Below, piece after piece: positions 36,420-48,788 of a stretch of DNA of 64,000 nucleotides. The position numbers and the translations under genes are program-made. Source of the stretch: Trichopria drosophilae (lineage: Eukaryota > Arthropoda > Insecta > Hymenoptera > Diapriidae); contig CM059582.1 in NCBI GenBank assembly GCA_030407085.1, forward strand, positions 15,543,501 through 15,607,500. The letters are read 5' to 3'. The notes beneath the pieces were generated by a model. The model ran no database searches. It saw only the letters and a program-made list of their open reading frames with translations, and was not told where the DNA came from. Numbering within the stretch: position 1 is the first letter of the stretch; every line of letters begins with the position of its first letter.

Positions 36420-36930
36420 CATGTCAGATCCCAATCCAAAGTTATATTATATACATTTGGCTTGTTCAAAGTTATACCACTCTCTTCTTCTCCTTCCCCC
36501 ACCACATTGTTTCACTGAGCCACACTCGCTTCGCAACACTCACACACAAAAGCAGCCATTGCACGGTATACAAAGTTACGGAAGTGGGGATAGTAAGGGG
36601 CTACAGTAATCCCAGCCCTAAGTCATACCGTCCAAAGTTATATGTCTATCCTAAATTATAGATTTTACTTGTACAAAGTTATAACACTCTCTTCATCTCC
36701 TTCCCCCACCACATTGCTTCGCTGAGCCACACTCGCTCACGATACGCACACACAGATGCATTCATTGCACGGATATAAGCAGAGTTACGGAAGTGGGGAT
36801 AGTGAGGGGCTATAACTTTAGATAAATTTCCGCCATTTTGAAAGAACCGACGGTATAACTGAGGATGGGGACTACTGTATAACTTTGGATAAATTTCCGC
36901 CATTTTTAAAGAACAGACCGGAGGGTAGAC
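36420..36930. mobile_element. Interrupted CCTAAGTTATA-type MITE (outer copy)
   Basis: The left part 36420-36603 and the right part 36878-36930 form one decayed copy split by a younger member of the same family at 36604-36877. The joined flanks (GGGGC then TATAACTTTGGAT) correspond to GGGGCTATAACTTTAG inside the younger copy. Confidence 0.65.
36604..36877. mobile_element. CAGTAATCCC-type MITE (word CCTAAGTCATA)
   Basis: Ends CAGTAATCCCAGCCCTAAGT and GGATGGGGACTACTG, TA duplications. It inserted into another copy of its own family. Confidence 0.85.
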
Positions 36931-38271
36931 TCTGTCGGCCACTTAAGGACGAAGTCCGACATTTTTGTATTTTTTTAGTTCTTAAATATTTCTGTACTAT
37001 TCTATATTAATTTGTTTAGTATAGGGCACCTGTATACTTCAACAGCATTGGCCATGTATAATATTTCGTTATTTTTCGAAGTAAATAAACAAAAAACAAG
37101 AAAACCATAAATGCTGCAGTGGTCGGCCACCATCTAAAAGAATGGAATTTTTTTATTTATTGCTGTAAGGTTTCATTCTAATTCGTAATTAGCAAATCAA
37201 GTATATATAAAAGATGGCGGGTAGAGGTGTGCCACCTGAGGCAATATCTCCAGATATTTATCTAAAATATCATCCGGATAAAGTGTTTTCTATATCTATA
37301 TCTATTCTATAAAAAGGGGATATGCGTATATCAGTTAAAATTGTCAAGTACCACAATTACCTAGTGGCCACTAGTACCATCGTGTAATATAATACCAATT
37401 ACATACGTAAGTATCATACGCATTTCGTAAAATTTACTGACGTAATTTAAAATTTATATCAAAAACCAAAATGTGTGGCCGACTTTACCCTCACTTGCCC
37501 TATAACTTAGGACGGGGCTATTGTACATTAAAAAAAAAAGGAAAATGGAAAACGGCGTGGAATTAATTTTAATAGAATAATGTAAAATAGAAGGATATAT
37601 AATTGTTTACGTTTCGACTCTAATTCGGGTCATCTTCCGAGGTGAACGCGTGCATCGCTCGTTATATTAACTGCGGGAAATATAGGCTTATTAATGTGTG
37701 CCTGTGTTGTATCCAGAAAAATGTGAATGAAATGTTTTGAATTATTTCTGTGGAAAATTTTGTATTTTTTAATGCAATAAGGAATTATAAACTTCGGGTA
37801 GATTTGATTTTTCGAAGACTGTGTTCTTTTCTTCTTTTTTTTCATAAAGAAATTTTCGATATTGCTTCGTTTCTTCCAATTTCTTTCTGTAGCAAGAATC
37901 TTTGTTGATCATTGAAATCATGTCCCGTTTCCTTTCTATCTTGGGTTCAGCCGGTGTGTTGTTCAGTAGTTGTTAAAAAATTCTTATTATGCTCTTTCAG
38001 TCTGACCTCTAGAGGTCTGTACACTTGTCCTATTTACGACTTATCACAATGCATGGTATTTTGTATTCATCTCTTTGTTTTTCCATCGATAATGTGTCTT
38101 TTCCTGATCTTATCTGTGCTATATTAGTGTTAAAAGGAGTAGATACTATTTTGATGTTATTGTTTTTGAAGATTTTTGCCATTTTTTTCACTTAGGTCTT
38201 TAATATAAGGACAACTTATTGTTTTTATTATTTGATTGTTGCTGTTATTGTTGTTACTATTCCCTGCCGAA

Positions 38272-38652
38272 AAAATACTATAGAACACGATTCAGAAAAC
38301 ATGTAGAGCACCACACAAATGGTATTAGTAAGAAAAAAAGTAACTTAAAACAGTAAGTAATATTGCGAATCCCATGTAAAAAGACCTAGTCCTAAATTTA
38401 ACTTTGCATGGTTTTTGCACCATTGTATAGCTTTGCACAATACAAAGTTAAATTTAGGACGAGGTCTTTTTACACGGGATTCCCAATATTACTTACTGTT
38501 GTAAGTTTTGAAGAAAGTTTTTAATAAAACTGTAAGTCCTCAACATTTGTATAACGTACAAATTCAGATCAGCTTTTTTTTTTCTTAATAAATATAATTT
38601 GTATTGTTCTCTATATGTTTTCTGAATTATGTTCTATAGTATTTTTTCCGAG
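38272..38652. repeat. Palindromic insertion in Penelope-like fragment 2
   Basis: Outer arms AAAAAATACTATAGAACACG against TGTTCTATAGTATTTTTTCC, and inner arms GACCTAGTCCTAAATTTAAC against GTTAAATTTAGGACGAGGTC, form one hairpin of about 380 bases. Confidence 0.75.
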
Positions 38653-39343
38653 AGTTGTTTGTATTTATATCACTTAATCTTTTTTTAATGCACTGGCTGG
38701 TCATTTCGGACGGATAACCATTATCTAATAGTATTTTTTTTTAACATGATAGTAGGTTTTTATCATGAAATTCAGGTGAAGATGATTTTACGGCATGGTC
38801 TATAAGCCCGTAAATCATATCGGTTTTTGTAAGAGTTTGGATGCGTAGACATATAGTGGATGTATCTACCGGACCATGTTTTTTTATGAAACCAGTCTAG
38901 TTTTAATCTGGCATAATTAAAATGTTGACATCAAGATAATTAATTTCTCGATATTTTCTATTTCGAACGTGAATTTAAGTCTACTGTTTCTGTAGTAATT
39001 ATTAAACTTATTCAAGATATAATTTTCAGAGCCTTCTGGTATGCATGCGAGATTTTCATCAACATATCTGTAGAAAAAGGGTGGTTTAAATGATAATTTC
39101 TTTATCTTTGTTGTGTATTCAATTACCAAATTAGCTACGACAGGAGAAAGAGGCGAACCTATTGGCATGTCGTTAGTTTGCTTGAAACAGTGTTATTAAA
39201 TTTAAAGTATGTGGAATCTAAACATGCAATTGTTGCTGTTATGAAATCTTGTTCTTCTAGAGATGTATGTTTTTTAATTGCCTTCCACATCTCTTGGATG
39301 CTTTGAATTACTAAATCGTTAGAGATACTCGTAAACTTCGATA

Positions 39344-39589
39344 CAACATCCCCCCAATATTGCCTCGTCCGTCTTGTCTGTCCTTTTCTAACCCTCCCAA
39401 TATTTGCCTACTGAGAGGAAGACACTTTTCTCCCACTCCGCCAAACATGCAATTATATAGAATGTGTCGACCAGAAGAAATCAGTTTAACCTTTCCTACA
39501 TCGCGCATGCGTGTTGCCGACACAGAATTACCGGATCTAGTGGCAAATATTCGGAGGTAGCAAATATTGGGAGGGGGGGGGGACTACTG
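39344..39589. mobile_element. CAGTAGTCC-type MITE (word CCAATATTTGCC)
   Basis: Left CAACATCCCCCCAATATTGC and right GCAAATATTGGGAGG followed by a G run and ACTACTG, with TA duplications. It splits the Penelope reverse transcriptase. Confidence 0.8.
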
Positions 39590-39753
39590 TAATTGCTTCG
39601 ACTAGAGACTATGAATCTTTTATGTTGGAATTTCTTTCCAGGACTTTGGCTATTATATTTAATAAAAATTTTGTTATTTGTATATGTCGGACTGTTTATG
39701 GTTGACACAATAAGTCTTAAGGGGTATGCTCTGGAGTATGGTGGCATTACGTA

Positions 39754-40315
39754 CAATAAGATCTCATTATAATGGCCACTCGTTATAATGGCGACTCATT
39801 ATTATAGCCTTTGCGGATCTCGTTAGTATGGCGTTCGATGCTTACTCCTCATCCCCACTCTTATGGTCTTACGGAGTACAGTACGGCTCCCCTTAAGTCA
39901 TATTTCATAATATTCAATTTCAATGGTTTTGCAATGTAATTTTCTGGTACTTTTGGTACATTCTTTAGTTACATATTTATACAAAACGTTACGCGAGCTA
40001 CCGTTAAACAGAACGCGTGATTGAGGAACGCATCAGGATTTCTAACCTATAAAATTATGACTTAGTGGGAGCAAAAGACATGACTTACGGACAACATATG
40101 ACTTAAGAGGTGGACTACTGCACATATACAGATATGTATTTGCATGTGTGCGGTCTGTACGTACGTCAGTGGCACGTAAACATATCCTTCGGAGTCTGGG
40201 AAACACTATATTATATTGTATATGTATCATATATATATCGTGTCATCATGTCATAGTAACGAAATTGGAGGGGAACATTGACAACCGACAGCGTCATTAT
40301 AATGAGGTTTTACTG
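39754..40315. mobile_element. CAATAAGATCTCATTATAATGG-type element with nested MITE
   Basis: The left end CAATAAGATCTCATTATAAT and right end ATTATAATGAGGTTTTACTG are inverted, with TA duplications. The word CTCGTTATAATGGCG repeats near the left end. The nested element is at 39879-40120. Both lie in the Penelope-like fragment. Confidence 0.8.
39879..40120. mobile_element. Nested CAGTACGGCTCCCC-type MITE (word CTTAAGTCATA)
   Basis: Left CAGTACGGCTCCCCTTAAGT and right ACTTAAGAGGTGGACTACTG; TA at the left, CA at the right. Confidence 0.75.
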
Positions 40316-41155
40316 TACTGTCAAATATTTCAGAACTTTTTCGTATATTACGTTCCTGTTTTTCCATTTTATTAATCTATACTGACCGATAAATATCAAT
40401 ACCAAATTAAAAGACATCATTTATAAAACGGTTGAGAAAAATAATAAAATGAAAATGTAATATAACAATTACTATTATTTTCTTAATTTTTATTTCTTTA
40501 ATAAACCATTTATAAAACAAATTTTTTAACGATAAGTTTAAATAACAGCAAGTACGAACTGTTATACTAACACCTCAAAAATTTACTTTTTATGCCTTAA
40601 AACGAGGTTTGCATAACAGTTGTTAATACTTAAATTGTATTTCATCAGAAAACTCTCTTTTGTAGCCTTAGTTAAAATTCATTGGACTATTCTATGAATT
40701 TACTTCTGATTTTTTTACGTGTATGTTTAATATTTCGTAATAAACCTGAAATTTCTAAAAATATTAATCTCTACATAACGGAATACAATTTAATATCGAA
40801 AAATATTATTTGTTAATATACACAAATTTACACAAATTTATATACTATTTATCAGTTAATAATAATTTATAAACTACACATATTCCATTTACAATCACAT
40901 AAAGAACTCACCTTAGTATTATAGACGAAGTATATGCTTCTTTTCTTACGATATTTACTATTTACATAAGTAATCTTATCTACAACGTGATTTTCTCCAT
41001 TAGAGAGATATAAAACTCTGAGTAATAACAGGATGTCGTAAAGAAATATAGGATAAATTTCGGCATTTTATTCGCAATAAAAGATATTTTAAAATGAAAT
41101 ATTCGTACAGTACTCGATAATAGATGGCGTTAAAAAGAGAAATATTTTAGTTTAA

Positions 41156-43310
41156 CCCGTTTCGTCCTAAAACGACAAAATTTGTCGCAACCTCCGTAAG
41201 TTTATGGATATCTTTGAGATATTGTTATGAAATGAAGATTTCCTATAGTTTTTGGGTATGCTCTTTTCGAATCTGATGTCCGTTTTTCAATATGTATCAC
41301 TTTCCATTTTTGAAATATAGCTACTGAAGCGAAAAAAAATTGGAAAAAAGCGAAAACTTTTTCAGTAAATTGCAATTTTTATTGTGAAGGAGTTCTGGGA
41401 TCGTGTCAGGCCTCAGAATCCTGTGGTATAATAAGTTTGACTAAAAGTTGGTCAATATTACGATTTAAATTACAAAATGACGTCCTCAAAATGGCTCTAC
41501 TCATACGGAATTTTTTTGTTATTTGGGTTTTATTAACCCTTTCAGTCACATATTTTTCTTTTCAACAAAATTTAAAGGTCACTGTACACCAAAGGTCGCT
41601 GATTAGGAATTTGAAATTCGTTTTCGAAAATTCAGAATGGCGAATCTAATATGGCGGACGACTTTTTAAAAAAATGACCTGATTCGCTTGAAATTGCTTA
41701 CTCGGGTTTTTTTGGGGTCGCTGAATACGAAACTGAAATCCGTTTTCAAAAATTAAAAATGGCGGATCCAATATGGAGGGCGACTTTTTCAAAAAATGAT
41801 GTGATTCGCTTGAAAATCCCCATTTCTTTTCTGGGCTATGACTGGTTCCTGCAGCAATGTGCTTATGTAATAATGAACAATCTATAAATTGTAATTCTTT
41901 ATTTCAAAATTTGACACATTAGCAATCATTTATAAAATACAATGTAGTAAAATCTTATATTTTTTAAAATTATTTTCACATTATTGGATTTATTTCTAAA
42001 TACTAAAAGTTAACTTTAAAATTTATAACCAGCGATCATACGAACCCTAAGATAAAAATCTAACAATCACAAAAATTCCTCCGCCATTTTGATTTTTGAA
42101 AATTTGACGTCATATTCGTAATAAGCGACCCCGAAAACCCACAGGTGACGAGTTATGAGCGAATTTCATTCGATTTTTATAATATTCGTCCGCCATATTG
42201 GATCCGCCATTTTGATATTTGAAAATCTTACGTCATATTTGTAATAAACGACCCCGAAAACCAATGAGTGACGAGTTAAAAGCGAATTTCATCCGATTTT
42301 TATAAATTCGTCCGACATATTGGATCCGCCATTTTGAATTTACAAAATTTTATTACGCATGTCAGTACAGTTATTATAAAAGAAACCCATGTATTGTTTC
42401 ATTAATTTTCATTTTATATTTCTTTTGAATTTTGTGAAAAAATGTATTTTTTACTTTTTGTAAGAATAAAATTTAATTTATTAAAAAATATATGGCGAAA
42501 AATTCTGGACTAATTTTTGTTAATAGTATTGAACTTACTAAGTACATAAAAAAATATGCGTCTTGAATCTCTTAATCTACAAGTAAAGAATGCATTCTTT
42601 CTGAAAATAGTACCATTTAACTATTTGTTAATTAACAATATTCTTATTAACGATTAACACATATTCAACTGTTTTTCACACTGGCTTATGTCTAGACAAC
42701 TATATAGAAACAAGAAATTATATATTTATTGATAAAAAATCAATTTAAAAAATAGAAAACTGGTAAAATGTAAGTGGGTCTCTAAGAGACCCATCATGAC
42801 GCAAAGGGTTAAAATATTTCTGGTATCTTGACGTACTTTGATGAATATGTAGATTGTTTTTGATTTGGATGAATACAAATCCTTTATTAAATTTTGGAAA
42901 TTCAAAATGGCGGATCCAATATGACTTTTACAACTTCTATATACTAAATACCAGACAATTTTTTTTTAAATTTCGGTTAGCCATATTGGATTGGCCATTT
43001 TCAATTTTCAAAATTTAATAAAGGATTTGTATTCAACCACCTCAAAAACAATCTACATATTCATCAAAGTACACTTCAAGATACCAGAAATATTTTAATA
43101 AAACCCAAATAACAAAAAAATTCCGTATGAGTAGCGCCATTTTGTCATTTAAACCGTAATAGTGACCAACTTTTAGTAAAACTCATAAAGCTACAAATTG
43201 CAATTTACTGAAAAAGTTTTCGCTTTTTTCCACGTTTTCTTTCGTTTAATTGGCCATATTTAAAACATGGAAAGTGAATCGAAAAACGAATTTTAAATAA
43301 TAGAAAATAC
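41156..43310. mobile_element. TTAA-type foldback, CCCGTTTCGTCC left end, interrupted by a second foldback
   Basis: Left end TTAA plus CCCGTTTCGTCCTAAAACG. The left arm (41330-41536) pairs with the right arm (42810-43240); for example AAAAAGCGAAAACTTTTTCA against TGAAAAAGTTTTCGCTTTTT. The right terminus has decayed. The intervening 41537-42808 is a separate insertion. Confidence 0.7.
41537..42808. mobile_element. Nested TTAA element, CCCTTTCAGTC ends
   Basis: Ends CCCTTTCAGTC and GACGCAAAGGG, each flanked by TTAA (41533-41536, 42809-42812). Contains two direct units of about 120 bases at 42070-42330, each with CGCCATTTTGAT, TACGTCATATT- or GACGTCATATT-type and GCGACCCCGAAAACC or ACGACCCCGAAAACC words. 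Confidence 0.85.
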
Positions 43311-44158
43311 ATAACGTCTATGTATTCCTTATAAAATGGAGTCTGTTATTTTTATTTGTATTTGGCCCATACACTAAATGAAGCATCGGTTATGTGATAC
43401 ATTTTCAATATAGTCAGTGCGCTAAATGAAGATAACAGATTTCCATAGCTCAACGAAACTATTTAATTTAATATTCTTACATATGTATTTCTTTTCCGTA
43501 TTTACGACTTCTCCATAATTTACCACCATATTCAATCCAGTGAAACATACTTATAAAATCAATTCCACTCTAAATTACAATACCATACTTTACCGTCACT
43601 GGTTAAATAAATATATATAAATAACAAGGAACAATTAATTATAAAATATTACATGTGTATTATAATATATATTTTATTTCAAACTGCACATATTAACATA
43701 ATGTATATTATAGCTTCAAAGTCGAGTCACATATAATTGTATAAAAAGAAATCTATATATGTACGTGTCATTGACGACGCAGTGTAATAATTGAAAATCA
43801 TTACAACACAAATATTGTGCAATGCTGTTATGACGATTCTTCTTGCTTCACATAGGCATTGCTGACATGACTTCCAATCCTTTGCACTCAAGTGCAATTT
43901 TTATTCCGAGTGTAAAAAAAGCAATGCTTTTTACTACCGCCCTAAAAAAGTTACATTTATTATTTTACCTGGTTATTTGAAATGAACAAAAATAAGTATT
44001 ATATCTTTTGTTTTTAATTACTATCAAACAATTTACGACAACCATTTAAGGTCGCTTGAGTGCCCCGGCCCTGATATTTAGCGGGTTCCGAAGGGCCCCC
44101 ATTATATGAGCTCTTTTTAAATTTTTCCGTCATTGCTGTATTTATCTATGGTGTTACG

Positions 44159-44736
44159 ACTAAATACTTTGCAAAAATGACTTAGCAATAATAACCTCAG
44201 AAAAATAACTTAAAAAAAAATAACTTTAACAAAAATAAATTTAGGAAAAATAACTTCAAATATTTCTGAATGTGTATATAATAGAACATTGTTCGAACAA
44301 TGTTCATTACATTCTTAACCACTATTCATCAATTATTGAAGCAATTCATGGAAATTAATGAACATGAATATATGTTTACATTTTGATAAGTTCATATTTT
44401 CTACATCAATCATTATGAATATCGATTTTAATTTAATATTCGTTAGTATTTGTTATATTAGGTTAGGTTAGGTTAAGTTAGGTTAGGTTAGGTTAGGTTA
44501 GGAGATCTATTTTGAAAGACTTTTTTGTAATTTTTGTTAATGCATCTACAGACGCGTTGAGTTATGTATAATTCGCAAATGTTGTGTTGAGTTGAAGAGA
44601 TATTTGAAGTTATTATTATTAAAGTTATTTTTGTTGGAGTTATTATTATTCAAGTTATTTTTTTTTGAGTTATTATTATTCAAGTTATTTTTGTTGTTGT
44701 TATTTTTGTAAAGTTATTTTTGCAAAGTTATTTAGT
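44159..44736. mobile_element. Inverted-repeat element with word AAGTTATTTTTG, enclosing telomeric repeats
   Basis: Left ACTAAATACTTTGCAAAAAT pairs with right TTTTTGCAAAGTTATTTAGT. The word AAGTTATTTTTG is repeated about five times near the right end and its complement near the left. The loop holds the TTAGG run. No ORF. Confidence 0.75.
44458..44502 (+). repeat. (TTAGG)9 interstitial telomere-type repeat
   Basis: Nine units in a row, eight perfect and one TTAAG. TTAGG is the ancestral arthropod telomere repeat. It lies in the loop of an inverted-repeat element, far from any visible chromosome end. Confidence 0.9.
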
Positions 44737-45035
44737 CATGTAGCCGGGAAAAGTGAGGGGAAATTTACGGAAAATAATGGAAAGATTAAAATAAGGATGA
44801 TAAAGTACTGGAGGATCTACTGTACTCGCATTAAACTGCCGTCAGAAGCCCAAATGCCCTATCTACAAATCTGTCATTTTGAGATATTCAACCAAATTAT
44901 TTTATGCTTTTCTTGACTAATTTTATACCAAAAATCATACCGTTAATACATTATTTAAGGTTAATTATGACATAAAATTATATTCATTCTATAAGTTTCT
45001 AAAAATATACATTAATAGTTTTTAAAAAGCAGATA

Positions 45036-45122
45036 CAGTAGTCCTTTTCTTATTCTAATTTGTCCAGTCAGCCAAGATGGCGGCCTTCTTTCCTTATTCT
45101 AATTTTTCCCTCTCCCCCACTA
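45036..45122. mobile_element. Truncated left end of a CTTATTCTAAT-type MITE
   Basis: The first 86 bases match the start of the full copy that follows directly, up to the CCCCCACTA block, where the next element begins. Confidence 0.75.
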
Positions 45123-45406
45123 CAGTAGTCCTTCCCTTATTCTAATTTGTCCAGTCAGCCAAGATGGCGGCCTTCTTCCCTTATTCTAATTCTCCCCTCT
45201 CCCCCACTACTTAGATTTGTAGTCTCACTTTTGTCTTTTTTTCTTTTGTTGCACATGCGCCGTTATTTGTATTTAGAAAATCCACACGTCAACACACGTC
45301 AGTGGGGAGAACGAGTGAGGGGAAATATTAGAATAGGAAAAGCGAAAAAATTAGAATAAGGGAAGACATTAGAATAAGAGAAATTAGAATAAGGGAAGGA
45401 GTACTG
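45123..45406. mobile_element. Intact 284-base CAGTAGTCC-type MITE (word CTTATTCTAAT), family reference copy
   Basis: Ends CAGTAGTCCTTCCCTTATTC and GAAGGAGTACTG with TA duplications. Near the right end the complement of the word (ATTAGAATAAG) occurs four times. It shows the compact form from which the 2.4-kb array at 155-2600 must derive. Confidence 0.9.
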
Positions 45407-45837
45407 TATGACTAACAACAATGCAGATAGCCCATTTTTAATCAGTAGTTATGCCCTAATGAAAAGGACGATATGCTATTGGAAGGCAAATCAGACATAA
45501 CCACATATTAAAATCATTTTTAACAATAATTATTACTATAATAAAATAGTTAGTAAACCTGTTATGAAAAATTCGACAATGCTCGACTCAAATTAAATAT
45601 GTACCGACTGTGTTTTCTTCATTTGTTAATAATATAATATAATTGTTAATAATATAACGCCCTAACCTGAAAAAGACATTTCTAATAAGCAAAATAGCCG
45701 TATCTACTGACTTGTAACGTAAGAAAGTTGTAACTCAAATTCTCTAAAGCATTTTGGAATCATCTGAATTAAAAAGTATGCAGTTACACCTTTTAAAATA
45801 TTCCTTTTATTAATAAAAATAATGGTTATTTGTTATT

Positions 45838-47023
45838 ATATATGGGGCATTCCATGTAAAATCGACGATGAAAATGCATCACCCTCTTATTTTTTGCTGC
45901 AAAATTTTTTAGGCTATACAGTAGGACCTCTCTTATTCTAATTAGTAAAGTTTTTCAAGATGGCGCCGACCTGTCTTATTCTAATTTTCCCCTTACCCCC
46001 ACTTACTTTGTTTGCGAGCTTGTGATTCGTGGACAATATTTTTTGTTGACTTTTCGTGTGATAGTGGGAGAAGACTTGTGGGGGACCAATTAGAATAAGA
46101 GAGACTGGACAATTAGAATAAGAGAGGTTCAAATAAGAGAGGTCCTACTGTAGAATTCATCGAAAAAATCTTTCTTACATTTTTTCCGATTTATATCTTT
46201 CTATGTTCACAAGTTATGAATTTTAAAAAAAAGAACATCAAAAAATTTTTAACTGGCTGTAACTCAGCAACAAAAATAAATAAAAAGTCATTCAAAGCAC
46301 CATTTTCTTCTGTTTACTATGTAGTTTCTTTAAAAAAAAACACACAAAATTATTGCTCAATTATTTGTTAAAAAATTTCGCATTTTTAGAATAAAATCGA
46401 ATTTTTAAGGATGATAATTATAATTGATTTTTTTGAAAAAATTCTATAAAAAACTGTCATAAATTTGACGAATTTTAAGCATATACTCAAAAATAACACA
46501 AATATACGACAGAAGAATATAAGTATAAAACAGATAAAATATTTTTAAAATTAATTAATTATATAATTATTTTATTTATTTTTTTTTAGTAGACAGAAAC
46601 TCGTGCCCATAACAGGACTAGGCTTAAAATTCATCAAATTTGTGACAGTTTTGTGCAGAATTTTTTCATAAAAATCAATTATGATTATCATCCTTAAAAA
46701 TTCGATTTTATTTTAAAAATGCAAAATTTTTGATGAAATAAGTGAGCAATAATTTTGTGTATATTTTTTAAAGAAACTACATAGTAAACTGAAGAAAATG
46801 GCGCTTCGAACTATTTTTTATCTGTTTTTGTTGCTGAATTGCAGCCAGTTAAAATTTTTTGATGTTTTTTTTGAAAAATTCATAACTTGTGAACATGGAA
46901 AGTTAAAAATCGGAAAAAATTAAAGAAAGATATTTTCGATGAATACTAGTCTAAAAAATTTGCAACAAAAATTAAGAGGGTGCCAAATTTTCATCGTCGA
47001 CTTCACATGGAATGCCCCATATA
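45838..47023. repeat. Long palindrome, TATATGGGGCATTCCATG ends, with a MITE in one arm
   Basis: Left 45838-46490 pairs with right 46600-47023 (for example GGCATTCCATG against CATGGAATGCC; AACTACATAGTAAAC against its complement). Without the inserted element (45915-46150) the arms are about 430 bases with a loop near 46550. Confidence 0.85.
45915..46150. mobile_element. CAGTAGGACC-type MITE (word CTCTTATTCTAATT)
   Basis: Ends CAGTAGGACCTCTCTTATTC and AATAAGAGAGGTCCTACTG, with TA on each side. The word is repeated three times near the right end. A sister copy lies at 54575-54804. Confidence 0.9.
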
Positions 47024-47069
47024 CTATTCAAAAATTTTTTTAAATCTTTCCCATTGAAATATCCAATTA

Positions 47070-47618
47070 CAGTAGTCCTTCCTTTATTCTAATTTCCCTT
47101 ATTCTAACCTCTTCTCTTATTCTAATTTTTTCTCTTCTCCTATTCTAATATTTCCCCTCACGTGTTCTCCCCACCGCACTTATTACAGTAGTCCTCCCCT
47201 TAAGTTTACTTCCCTTAAGTTTTATTCTTCTCGTAAGTTTTAAGATTTTCTTCCCATATGTTTTATTTTACCCCTCACAGCCTCTCCCACCACCTGACGT
47301 TTTAATGCCGCCTGAAAACATGAGCATGCGCGTGACGGGAAGAGGAGCACAAAAAACTGGTAGTGGGGGTTAGGGGAAAGTTGAACTTGAGGGAAGAAGC
47401 CGCCATCTTGATAGCTGAAATGTAGAACTTAAGGGGAGGACTACTGTACTTTCCATAGAAGCACATATGACATATAACTGTGCATGCTCTGCGAAAGAGA
47501 AAGAGAGAGGGAAAATGAGACAGCAAATGTTTAGTGGGAGAGAGGAGAAAATTAGAATAAGAGAAGAAGGTCGCCATCTTGCTTGACTGGACAAATTAGA
47601 ATAAAAGAAGGACTACTG
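47070..47618. mobile_element. CAGTAGTCC-type MITE (word CTTATTCTAAT) carrying a nested MITE
   Basis: Ends CAGTAGTCCTTCCTTTATTC and AAGAAGGACTACTG with TA. It is interrupted by 47186-47446. The outer halves match 15382-15667. Confidence 0.85.
47186..47446. mobile_element. Nested CAGTAGTCC-type MITE (word CTTAAGTTTTA)
   Basis: Ends CAGTAGTCCTCCCCTTAAGT and ACTTAAGGGGAGGACTACTG, TA duplications. Sister of 2704-2946, and nested in the same host family. Confidence 0.9.
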
Positions 47619-48788
47619 TATCTCAAAATCGAAAAAAAATGCAGATACGGAATCTGTTCTTCCGACAGCAAGTCCTCTTTTTATCTACATATTCAGACCA
47701 AAATTTGTACTCGAGGATAGTATGTATAATAGGACATGATCGTAAATTATATCAATGATGTTATATAACAAAATACTTGAAAATAGAAAAAATTCTGTTT
47801 TTAGTCGACTAGTCAAAGATAATAACAATCGGCATGCCCTGAATGCTACTATAGATTCTATTGTCATGTGCAGGATGCGAGTTTTCTGTACATTACTAAA
47901 AACAAATACTCAATTTTACATTATGCATTGTTAACAAAAGTAAAATGTTTCTTAATCATGAAATAATACAATACGAACAATTGACATCGTTAACATTTTA
48001 TTTTTGCAAAATATTTTATAAACCGCAACAGTGAATTTCAGCGAAGCATAAATGTGGAACTCTCGAGCAGTGATTACGAGTATTGTCACATGGAATATAA
48101 ATTTAAAGTATATATAAAAATATTTTTATATACTCCTATTGTAATAAAAGTTTTAAAATTTGGAAATATATATAAAGAAATAATTCCGCAGACAAATTTT
48201 CGTGCATTTGAAATGTTTGGTTAGAATTAGCAAAAAATAAAGAAGTGAATGAAGTTTTTTTTTACCATTTGTAGGGATCATTGTAAATACTGTAGAATAT
48301 ATATTTGCATCTGCCCATGTCTTGAATAAAAGTAATATTTTACTTCAATAATTTAAATAAATAATAGTAAATTCGTGATGCGTGTTCGTGTTCGGCACTC
48401 AAGAGCTGAGATAGAAAACCGGGTGACAGAAATTAGACACACTACTGGTATCGCCATCTGAAGAGCGAAAAATCCCCGCCAAAAAGCGAAATTTTGAATG
48501 TGCGACCGAAAATACCGTAATTTTTCTTTATTTTTTTCTTTACAACCTAAAATTCAATTTGAAGATATTTAAAACAATATTTTTAAACAGTTGAATACTT
48601 CAATTTGACTTAAAACTAACTTATCTTAAGTCTACACTGTTAATAACAATCCTATATGATACTTAAATCATAAGCATAATTGAACGGCCCAATTCTATAA
48701 CTCGCTCTTTTTTGAATGTCTGTTTTTTTAAGTGTCTGTTTTTTATTTATCGTGTTTTTGAGGTGCACCCCGAACCGGTACACGGTAT

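Larger units (their letters stand above)
37560..40380 (-). mobile_element. Penelope-like element fragment 2, with several insertions
   Basis: Minus-strand pieces in order: PLRLIVSTINSPTYTN (about 39690), SNDLVIQSIQEMWKAIKKH (about 39280), MPIGSPLSPVVANLVIEY and RYVDENLAC (39000-39170; the catalytic YVDD box reads YVDE), YPSEMTSQCIKKR (about 38700), then the GIY-YIG remnant with stops (38020-38130). The lower end carries a motif typical of Penelope terminal regions, GAAGATGACCCGAATTAGAG (about 37625). It is split by 38272-38652, 39344-39589 and 39754-40315. The Asp-to-Glu change and stops make it inactive. Confidence 0.8.

Noticed and set aside
36140..36434. Two overlapping minus-strand ORFs (91 and 67 aa)
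   Set aside because: No family resemblance, no splice context, and adjacent to transposon fragments; chance ORFs.
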